From Trueperaceae bacterium (GTDB taxonomy: Bacteria > Deinococcota > Deinococci > Deinococcales > Trueperaceae), in NCBI GenBank assembly GCA_024636105.1, contig JAGXHO010000031.1, positions 1 to 12,759 of the forward strand: a DNA stretch of 12,759 bases, given 5' to 3'. Below are positions 6,280-12,759 of this stretch, piece after piece. Under the pieces are notes generated by a model that searched no databases, was not told where the DNA came from, and saw only the letters and a program-made list of their open reading frames with translations. The position numbers were made by a program, and so were the translations under genes. Position 1 is the first letter of the stretch. Every line of letters starts with the position of its first letter.

Positions 6280-7277
6280 TGCGCCGGTTCGCCACCACGC
6301 TTCTCGCGATCGCGCTCAGTACCGCGGCCCTCGGCCAACCGGCACCGCAACTCATTGGCGACGATCCCCGCTTCGACGCCGCTTGGCGGCTCGTCGCCGA
6401 GCGCTACTGGGACCTGACGCAAACCGCCGTCGACTGGGACGAGGCTCGCGTCCGCTTCGGGGCGCGGCCGAACGACGCCGACGACGCGGTCGATCGTGGG
6501 CTCGAGGAGCTGTACGAGGCGCTCGGCGACGACCACAGCCGCTTCGTGCCGGCTTCGCGCGTCGCCGAACTGCGCGCCGAACTCGGCGACCTCCCCTGCG
6601 TCGGCGTGTTCGGCGCGGCGCCCTGGGACGCCGTGCACGCCCAGGCGGGCGGGGCGCCCCTCGAGGGCGCGGACGCCCCCGAGTCGCTCCGATCGAGCGG
6701 TCCGATCGCCTACGGCCAGTATCCCGACGGCGTCGGCTACGTGCGCGTGGCCGACCTCGTGCGCGCCGGCACCGCCGAAGGGCTGCGGCGCGCGGTCGAG
6801 GACCTCGCGGCCGCGGGGGCCACGGGCCTGATCCTCGACCTGCGCGGCAACCCCGGTGGACGGCTGGTGACGATGATGCAGGCCGCGGGCGTCTTCACGC
6901 GCGGCTTCTTGTGGCGGGCGCTGACGCGCTGGTCGCTCCCGCTCCCCTACCCCGCGCTCGGGACGCCGGCCACCGATCTGCCGCTCGTGGTGCTGATCGA
7001 CGGCGACGTCCATTCCGCCGCGGAGGGCCTCGCCGGCGCGCTCCAAGCGAACGGCCGAGCGCGGGTCGTCGGCGCCACGAGCGCCGGCAACGTCGAAGCC
7101 GTCCTCCCCTTCTGCCTTCGCGACGGGTCCCAGGCGTGGCTCGCCACCGGGGTGCTCGCGCCCCTGAGCGGCGCGACGTGGGAGGGGCGCGGGGTCGAGC
7201 CGGACGTGGCGGTCGACACGGGCACCGCCGTCGAGACGGCGCGCGCGCTGCTGCGGACCGACGCTACGCGCCCATGA
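6279..7277 (+). CDS. Secreted S41 family peptidase-like protein
   Basis: This 332-residue protein has the tail-specific protease/tricorn C1-domain fold. Residues 1-19 look like a signal peptide (Arg-Arg, hydrophobic core, cleavage near AALG-Q), so it should act outside the inner membrane. The N-terminal helical part ends in LYEALGDDHSRF (79-89). The core has GYVRVADL (153-160), LILDLRGNPGG (184-194), the presumed nucleophile Ser246 in DGDVHSAAE, and WEGRGVEPDV (301-310). The CtpA-type lysine 25 residues after the serine is replaced by Asn271. His86, Ser246 and Glu302 could instead form a tricorn-like Ser-His-Glu set; this is my inference. Too little sequence (about 65 residues) lies between DHSRF and the core for a PDZ domain. 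The ATG overlaps the kinase TGA by one base, with only weak ribosome-site sequence, so translation is probably coupled. Confidence 0.85.
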   Translation: MRRFATTLLAIALSTAALGQPAPQLIGDDPRFDAAWRLVAERYWDLTQTAVDWDEARVRFGARPNDADDAVDRGLEELYEALGDDHSRFVPASRVAELRAELGDLPCVGVFGAAPWDAVHAQAGGAPLEGADAPESLRSSGPIAYGQYPDGVGYVRVADLVRAGTAEGLRRAVEDLAAAGATGLILDLRGNPGGRLVTMMQAAGVFTRGFLWRALTRWSLPLPYPALGTPATDLPLVVLIDGDVHSAAEGLAGALQANGRARVVGATSAGNVEAVLPFCLRDGSQAWLATGVLAPLSGATWEGRGVEPDVAVDTGTAVETARALLRTDATRP

Positions 7278-8134
7278 ACCTGGGACCGGCGCCCCTGCAG
7301 GTCGCGCAGGGGGTCTGGGGGGTGGCGCTCGCGACCCGGACCCTGCCCCCCTGGCCCGCGACGAACGCTTACCTCGTCGGGACCGGCGGCGTCGGGTGGC
7401 TCGTCGATCCGGGCGCAGGAGACGCCGAGGCGCTCGCCGCCCTCGACGCCTTGGTCGCGGCTGCCGCCGTCCGGACGCTCAAGGGGGTGCTCGTGACGCA
7501 CGCCCATCCGGACCACGTGGGCGGCGTCGCCGCGGCCGTCGCGCGCTTCGGCCTCGACGCCGTCCTGGCGCACCCCAGCGCGCTCCCGCAGCTCGCGAGC
7601 GGCCTTCCGATGCGCGCACTGCAGGGCGGCCGCCGGCTGGTGGCCGGCGGTGCGGTCGTCGACGCGATCGCGACCCCGGGCCACGCCATCGATCACCTCG
7701 CGTTCGGCATCACGGTGGACCGGGCGCGCACGCTCGTCGCCGGCGACCTCGTAGCCGGCTCGGGTCCGATCTGGGTCGGGGTGCCGGAGGGCGACGTGGC
7801 CGCGTACCTCACCAGCCTCGAGCGCGCGGCCGCCTGGGGGCCCGACGTCGTCGCCCCGAGCCACGGACCGATCCGCGACGACGGCGCGGTCGTCCTCGAC
7901 GAGGCCCGTCGCCACCGGCTGGCGCGGGAAGCGGCGGTCTGGTCGGCTCTCGCCGGCGGGCCCGTGCGCCTCGACGCCCTGCGCGAGCGGGTGTACGGGG
8001 CGCTCGAAGCGGAGGTCGCCGCCCTCGCGGACCGCACCCTACTCGCCCACCTCGCGAAGCTGATGCACGAGACCCGCGTCGACCATGTCGGCAGCGGTCC
8101 CGACGGCCCGTACGTGCGCCGCGCAGGCGCCTGA
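7274..8134 (+). CDS. Metallo-beta-lactamase-fold hydrolase (LACTB2-like)
   Basis: This 286-residue cytoplasmic protein has a dinuclear zinc hydrolase fold. The ligand set is complete: HAHPDH with His76, His78, Asp80 and His81, then His137 in TPGHAIDHL, Asp158 in VAGDLV, and His197 in PSHGP. From about residue 210 a helical, winged-helix-like tail follows, as in the LACTB2 branch, whose characterised members cut RNA or hydrolyse thioesters. Glyoxalase II-type activity is another possibility, and the substrate cannot be settled from sequence. The ATG overlaps the peptidase stop in ATGA and there is no separate ribosome site, indicating coupling. It ends 18 bases before the convergent thrC stop, with no room for a conventional terminator. 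The link to the kinase and peptidase upstream is unexplained. Confidence 0.9.
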   Translation: MNLGPAPLQVAQGVWGVALATRTLPPWPATNAYLVGTGGVGWLVDPGAGDAEALAALDALVAAAAVRTLKGVLVTHAHPDHVGGVAAAVARFGLDAVLAHPSALPQLASGLPMRALQGGRRLVAGGAVVDAIATPGHAIDHLAFGITVDRARTLVAGDLVAGSGPIWVGVPEGDVAAYLTSLERAAAWGPDVVAPSHGPIRDDGAVVLDEARRHRLAREAAVWSALAGGPVRLDALRERVYGALEAEVAALADRTLLAHLAKLMHETRVDHVGSGPDGPYVRRAGA

Positions 8135-8152
8135 ACCGAGCGTTCGAGGCTC

Positions 8153-9469
8153 TCAAGGTCCGTCGAGCACGTCGCGCAGCGCCTCCCGGAGCGCGCCGAG
8201 CGCAGCCGCCACAGGGCGTTCGCGCTTCGGCGCGCTCGCGAGCGCGTCGAGCACCGAGTCGCGGGCATCGACGCCGGGCAGCGCCCGCGCCACGACCTCC
8301 GGGAACTTCGCGGGGTGCGCCGTGGCCAGGACCATGCGCGGCGCCGAGCGGTCGTGGTCGGCGCGGTCTCGAGCCGCCGCCTCGAGCCCGACGGCCGTGT
8401 GCGGGCAGACGAGCACGCCTTGGTCGCGCCACGTCGTAGCGATCCGCGCCAGCGTCGCGTCGTCGTCGACCCGGACCGCGCGCAGCGGCACCGGCGGCGC
8501 GTCGCTCCACAGCGCGTCGAGCCGCTCGAAGTTCGACGGCGCCCCGACGTCCATGGCGTTCGAGAGCGTCGCGACCGTGGTCGGGAAGTCGAAGGGCGCC
8601 CGGCGGCCGGCGAGCCGCTCGACGAGGTACGCGTTGGCGTTGTGGGCCGCGACGAACCCCCGTGGCGCCGCCCCCATCGCCGCCGCGTAGAGCCCAGCGA
8701 CCAGGTCGCCGAGGTTGCCCGACGGGACGACGACGACCGCGTCCCCGGGGTCCACCCCCGCCTGTGCCAGCTGCGCGAGCCCCCAGACGTGGAACGAGGC
8801 CTGGGGCAGCCAGCGGCCGAGGTTGATGCTGTTCGCGCTCGTGAGCGGGAGGTCGGCCAGGTGCGGGTCGCGGAAGGCCTCCTTGACGAGCCGCTGGGCG
8901 TCGTCGAAGCTCCCCTCGATCGCGAAGGCGTGAACGTGCGGGCGGTGCGCGGTCAACTGCGCGCGCTGCACCGGGCTCACGCCGCGGTCCGGGAACAGCA
9001 CGACGACGTCGAGGCCGTCGATGCCCGCCATGCCGTCGACGACCGCACCACCGGTGTCGCCCGACGTCGCCACCAACACGACCGCGCGCCCCCCTTCCGC
9101 GCGCAAGAGCCGCCCCCACCAGCGCCCGAGGACCCGGGCGGCGACGTCCTTGAAGGCCCGCGTCGGACCGTGGAACAGCTCGAGCAGGAAGGTCTCCTCG
9201 TCCAGACGCCGCAGCGGCACCGGGAAGTCGAGCGCGATCCGGACGTCCTGCAGCCAAGCGCCGGCCTCCGCCTCGGGGACGAAGGGCCCGAGGACCCGGA
9301 CGGCGGCGTCGGCCAGCGAACCCGCGCTCCTCCAGTCGCCCACGATCGCGGGAACGCGCTCCGGAACGTAGAGCCCGCCATCCGGCGCCAACCCGCGCCG
9401 CAGCGCCGCGGCGAGGTCGACGCGGTCGCCGTCCGGAGCGCGGGTACTGACGTACCCGAGGGCGCTCAC
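8153..9469 (-). CDS. thrC: Threonine synthase
   Basis: ThrC is the PLP enzyme that turns O-phosphohomoserine into threonine. With the GTG start it has 438 residues, in the range of the E. coli/yeast-type branch. The N-terminal GYVSTRAPDG is characteristic. The PLP lysine is Lys107 in ELFHGPTRAFKD. SGDTG (136-140), NSINLGR (213-219) and the phosphate-binding PSGNLGD (249-255) follow, then HNAN. The GTG overlaps the hom stop as GTGA; no nearer start keeps GYVSTR, and no clear ribosome site is present, so initiation is probably by coupling to hom. The open frame runs further upstream inside hom, but that part has no family resemblance. The homoserine kinase that should make its substrate (thrB) is not adjacent. 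The gene is convergent with the metallo-hydrolase. Confidence 0.96.
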   Translation of the reverse strand: MSALGYVSTRAPDGDRVDLAAALRRGLAPDGGLYVPERVPAIVGDWRSAGSLADAAVRVLGPFVPEAEAGAWLQDVRIALDFPVPLRRLDEETFLLELFHGPTRAFKDVAARVLGRWWGRLLRAEGGRAVVLVATSGDTGGAVVDGMAGIDGLDVVVLFPDRGVSPVQRAQLTAHRPHVHAFAIEGSFDDAQRLVKEAFRDPHLADLPLTSANSINLGRWLPQASFHVWGLAQLAQAGVDPGDAVVVVPSGNLGDLVAGLYAAAMGAAPRGFVAAHNANAYLVERLAGRRAPFDFPTTVATLSNAMDVGAPSNFERLDALWSDAPPVPLRAVRVDDDATLARIATTWRDQGVLVCPHTAVGLEAAARDRADHDRSAPRMVLATAHPAKFPEVVARALPGVDARDSVLDALASAPKRERPVAAALGALREALRDVLDGP

Positions 9470-10467
9470 GTCGGCCCGACCAGCGATGGGACGAGCGCCG
9501 CCACCGGCGTCGGCCCCGGCCGACCGGCGGCCGCGTCGAGCACGTCGGCCAGCACCCCGCTCGCCGTCGCCTCCGCGCCTGCGCCCGGCCCGGCGATCCA
9601 CACCTCGCCGACCGCGTCGCCCCGGTAGACCAGCGCGCTCCGGCCCGCGCCCAGGACCGCCAAGGGGTGGGCGGCCGGCACGCTCCGCGGGGCCACCGAC
9701 GCCCGCCAACCGCCGGCTCCGTCCGGTTCGAGGGCCGCGACGAGCCGCACCCGCCGCCCGGAGGCCACCTCGGCGGCGACCCCCTCGGGGGTGAGCCCGC
9801 GCACCCCGCGCACGTGCGGCTGGACGTCGGCCCACGCGAGGTCGGGATCCGCGCACAATCGGGCGAGGACCGTCAGCTTGTGGGCCGCGTCGATGCCGTC
9901 GACGTCGAGCGCCGGGTCGGCCTCGGCGTACCCCAGGCGCTGCGCTTCGGCGAGCGCTTCGTCGAACCCGACGCCGGCCTCCAGCTCACCGATCAAGTAG
10001 GCGCAGGTCCCGTTCAGGAGCGCCTCGAGCGATCGCAGCCGCGATCCACGCAGTGCGCCCGACACCGCGCCGACGACGGGGGTGCCGGCCATGACCGCGG
10101 CCTCGAACCCCACGCGTCCGGCGCGCACCCACGGCCCCCACGCGTCCCACCGCTCGGCCAGCGCAGCCTTGTTGGCCGTGACCAAACGCGCCCCGCGGGC
10201 CGCCGCTGCGGCCATCAGCTCGGTCGGACGGTCGACGCCCCCCATCAGCTCGACGACGACGTCGGCGCCTTCGAGCGCGTCCTCGGGATCCGTGGTGAGC
10301 CGCACCGGTCGCGGACCGAGGTCGCGCGGGCGCTCGACGTCGCGCACCAGCGCAGCCGTGACCTCCAGCTCGGGGTGGCGGGCGAACAGCCGCAGCAGCG
10401 CGGCGCCGACCGTGCCAGCACCCAACACGCCGACGCGGACCGGTTGGGGGGTGGACGGGACGGTCAT
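9466..10467 (-). CDS. hom: Homoserine dehydrogenase
   Basis: Hom reduces aspartate semialdehyde to homoserine with NAD(P)H, the branch point towards threonine and methionine. At 333 residues it consists of the cofactor-binding and catalytic domains only; the C-terminal ACT domain that gives threonine feedback in the roughly 430-residue form is absent. Visible motifs are the nucleotide loop GAGTVG (16-21), VTANKAAL (96-103), EAAVMAGTPV (122-131), LNGTCAYL (151-158), and the signature GYAEADPALDVDGIDAAHKL (179-198) with the catalytic Lys197. The ATG is preceded at six bases by TAGCGT and has no ribosome site, so a leaderless mRNA is likely. It overlaps thrC by four bases and is divergent from ychF. 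Confidence 0.96.
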   Translation of the reverse strand: MTVPSTPQPVRVGVLGAGTVGAALLRLFARHPELEVTAALVRDVERPRDLGPRPVRLTTDPEDALEGADVVVELMGGVDRPTELMAAAAARGARLVTANKAALAERWDAWGPWVRAGRVGFEAAVMAGTPVVGAVSGALRGSRLRSLEALLNGTCAYLIGELEAGVGFDEALAEAQRLGYAEADPALDVDGIDAAHKLTVLARLCADPDLAWADVQPHVRGVRGLTPEGVAAEVASGRRVRLVAALEPDGAGGWRASVAPRSVPAAHPLAVLGAGRSALVYRGDAVGEVWIAGPGAGAEATASGVLADVLDAAAGRPGPTPVAALVPSLVGPT

Positions 10468-10473
10468 GGCGGG

Positions 10474-10479
10474 ACGCTA
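10474..10479 (-). promoter_or_regulatory. Candidate -10 element of hom-thrC (TAGCGT), leaderless
   Basis: On the minus strand GGTAGCGT is followed by CCCGCC and then the hom ATG, so transcription should begin at or next to the start codon. No purine-rich ribosome site exists in this gap. The -35 position shows at most GGGACT (10496-10501, minus strand), a poor match. Confidence 0.5.
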
Positions 10480-10549
10480 CCACGCGTGCTGGAGCAGTCC
10501 CGAAGGCGTCTCTGGCGCGCAGGCGCGGCCGGCGGACGTCCCCTCCTGC

Positions 10550-10555
10550 TAGAGT
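10550..10555 (+). promoter_or_regulatory. Candidate -10 element of ychF (TAGAGT)
   Basis: TAGAGT is the only TANNNT hexamer on the plus strand in the hom-ychF gap. It predicts a start near 10562 and a leader of about 80 bases carrying the large hairpin at 10564-10608. No -35 box is seen. Confidence 0.4.
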
Positions 10556-10563
10556 GGCCGGTC

Positions 10564-10608
10564 GGTTCCGCCCCTTCGTCGCGCCGCGCGGCGGACGGCG
10601 CCGGAACC
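10564..10608 (+). promoter_or_regulatory. Long structured 5' leader of ychF
   Basis: GGTTCCG (10564-10570) pairs perfectly with CGGAACC (10602-10608). Inside, CGTC (10577-10580) pairs with GACG (10594-10597), and GCCGCGCGGC (10583-10592) folds back on itself. The element would begin almost at the predicted transcript start and end 21 bases before the GAGGAG ribosome site (10630-10635). It does not match a riboswitch class that I know. Confidence 0.4.
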
Positions 10609-10641
10609 CGGGCGCCGCACCGGAGCCCCGAGGAGCACAGC

Positions 10642-11727
<1,086 letters not shown>

Positions 11728-11743
11728 CGTCGCGCGGACGGCG

Positions 11744-11758
11744 GGGGGCTACGCCCCC
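11744..11758. terminator. Hairpin 1 of the convergent ychF/BamA gap
   Basis: GGGGGC (11744-11749) pairs with GCCCCC (11753-11758) around TAC, 16 bases after the ychF stop. The stem is all G-C and works on either strand. There is no T-run, so termination would rely on the stem alone or on Rho. Confidence 0.5.
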
Positions 11759-11774
11759 ACGCCTGCGCGCCATC

Positions 11775-11793
11775 GCGGTCGCTTCGCGACCGC
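11775..11793. terminator. Hairpin 2 of the convergent ychF/BamA gap
   Basis: GCGGTCGC (11775-11782) pairs perfectly with GCGACCGC (11786-11793) around TTC, a tight eight-pair stem and the strongest in the gap. It can serve transcripts from both directions. Confidence 0.55.
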
Positions 11794-11811
11794 CGCCCGC
11801 CTCACGAGCGT

Positions 11812-11827
11812 GCGGCGCCTGCGCCGC
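11812..11827. terminator. Hairpin 3 of the convergent ychF/BamA gap
   Basis: GCGGCG (11812-11817) pairs with CGCCGC (11822-11827) around CCTG. It lies only seven bases from the stop codon of the minus-strand BamA-like gene, so it would be the first structure met by that transcript. Confidence 0.45.
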
Positions 11828-11834
11828 GTTGCGG

Positions 11835-12720
11835 TCAGAACACCGCGCCGACGCGGAAGGCGAAGACGCCGCCCGGGTTGCGCTCGCTGAAGCCGTAATC
11901 GAAGCGCAGGGCGGGCAAGGAGACGCCGCCGAAGCCGAGGTTGATCTGGACGCCGAAGCCCGCGCTCGCGAACGGTGGAGCCTGCCAGGCATCGAAACCG
12001 GGCACGTCCGACACGTACGCCAGGTCGACGAACACGATGCCGATGACGGTCTCGGTCGCGACCGTCGAGAACCCGAAATCGTAGCGGTACTCCACCGACG
12101 AGGTCAGGTACGAGCGCGTGAGGTCGAAGTCGGTATCGGCGTACCCACGGATCTCGGTCGCCTCGACGGGGACGCGACCGACGCGGAAGCGACGGCTCGC
12201 AGGGTAGTCCTTGCCGAACTGGATGCCGCCGTTCAGGCGCACCGCGAAGACGTGGTTGCGATCTTCGATGCCGGCGAATACGTCGGCGAGGGCCAGGTAG
12301 GTCTTCACCCCGGCCTGGACCTGCTGGTACGTGTAGGGCAACGCCGCGCCGGTCACCGTGTCGCGCTGGTCGTTGCCCCAGCCGAAGCCGTACGACACGG
12401 TGGCGGCGAGGCCGTCGCGCGGGAAGGCCGGGCTGTCGCGGTCGTCGTAGTTGAGCCCGGCGGAGGTGAAGGCGCTCAGGCCCCCCTGCGGCAGGTAGTC
12501 CAGGGCGATCGCCGGCGGCAGCGCGCAGCGATCGGCGTTCGTGACGGCGCCCTCGGCGTCGATCGCGCACTCCTCACGGGCCGGCTCGAGCGCGTACTGA
12601 TCGTACGTCCCGCGGGCGCTCACCACGAGGTCGGTGTTGGGCAGCACGCGCCGGCCGACCGAGAAGCCGATCCCCGAGGACCGAGCCATGTACTCGCCGA
12701 TCGGTACGAGCGTATCGGGA
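11835..12720 (-). CDS. BamA/Omp85-family outer-membrane barrel, C-terminal part
   Basis: Proteins of this family insert beta-barrel proteins or translocate substrates at the outer membrane. The N-terminal POTRA domains lie beyond the contig end; about 294 residues of barrel are left. They alternate short hydrophobic strands with polar loops rich in Asp, Asn and Gly. The segment TEIRGYADTDFDL carries the conserved Arg-Gly-Tyr (12141-12149) of the loop-6 motif inside the barrel. The chain ends in FAFRVGAVF, with the C-terminal phenylalanine typical of barrel proteins. Two cysteines, 13 residues apart (codons at 12567-12569 and 12525-12527), sit in a probable surface loop. BamA itself is most likely, but TamA-like or other surface antigen D15 proteins cannot be excluded. 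The first genomic codon is at 12717-12719; the open frame beyond 12720 is adapter and must not be translated. Confidence 0.88.
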
Positions 12721-12759
12721 CTGTCTCTTATACACATCTCCGAGCCCACGAGACGCTCA
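12721..12759. other. Tn5/Nextera sequencing adapter at the contig end (not genomic)
   Basis: Bases 12721-12739 are the 19-base Tn5 mosaic end CTGTCTCTTATACACATCT. They are followed at 12740-12754 by CCGAGCCCACGAGAC, the read-2 side of the Nextera adapter, and by five bases GCTCA where the i7 index begins. From memory GCTCA is the start of index N714. Base composition drops sharply from the GC-rich genome. This is untrimmed library sequence. Confidence 0.98.

Noticed and set aside
8315..9628. Open plus-strand frame of 437 codons opposite thrC
   Set aside because: It is rich in Arg, Asp, Val and Pro with no recognisable domain, lies wholly over conserved thrC and the 3' end of hom, and has no ribosome site.
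9470..9856. N-terminal extension of thrC upstream of GTG 9469
   Set aside because: The upstream residues are Gly/Arg-rich shadow of hom; threonine synthases begin close to the YVSTR motif.

Overview
This window is about 70% G+C by eye, densely coded, and made almost entirely of recognisable housekeeping genes. It looks like one end of an assembled contig from a diderm (two-membrane) bacterium. The gene at the right edge is the C-terminal barrel of a BamA/Omp85 outer-membrane protein, which excludes most Gram-positive high-GC lineages. The CarD and RsmA proteins resemble, from memory, those of Thermus/Deinococcus: FGQNFLV, VANLPY and GAFHPPPKV in RsmA, and a CarD with a short RNA-polymerase-binding domain plus a helical C-terminal domain. 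My best guess is a Deinococcota member, possibly Truepera-like. This is an inference and needs a protein search.

Layout, left to right. (1) 1-1080 (+): 3' part of an ABC exporter half-transporter, convergent with (2) 1077-1502 (-): OsmC peroxidase; their stop codons overlap. (3) 1633-3666 (+): excinuclease subunit UvrB, divergent from osmC. (4) 3844-4341 and 4307-5197 (+): CarD and the 16S rRNA dimethyltransferase RsmA, overlapping. (5) 5314-6279, 6279-7277 and 7274-8134 (+): a tightly coupled set of PfkB-type sugar kinase, secreted S41 peptidase-like protein and metallo-beta-lactamase-fold hydrolase. (6) 8153-9469 and 9466-10467 (-): threonine synthase and homoserine dehydrogenase, co-transcribed as hom-thrC. 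(7) 10642-11727 (+): YchF ATPase, divergent from hom. (8) 11835-12720 (-): C-terminal part of a BamA-like protein, cut by the contig end. The last 39 bases, 12721-12759, are not genomic: they are a Tn5/Nextera library adapter plus five index bases.

Functions are mostly unconnected core tasks: DNA repair, transcription initiation, ribosome maturation, threonine synthesis, peroxide defence and outer-membrane assembly. Every gene or operon that needs its own promoter has a TANNNT hexamer on the correct strand just upstream. Two of these (uvrB and hom) lie six bases before the ATG, which predicts leaderless mRNAs, a habit known from Deinococcus. No intergenic stretch exceeds 180 bases. I saw no tRNA, rRNA, IS element, CRISPR array or phage gene. 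I did not find a convincing undescribed system. The least explained parts are the kinase-peptidase-hydrolase operon, the S41 protein with Asn at the usual Lys position, and several structured leader and terminator regions.
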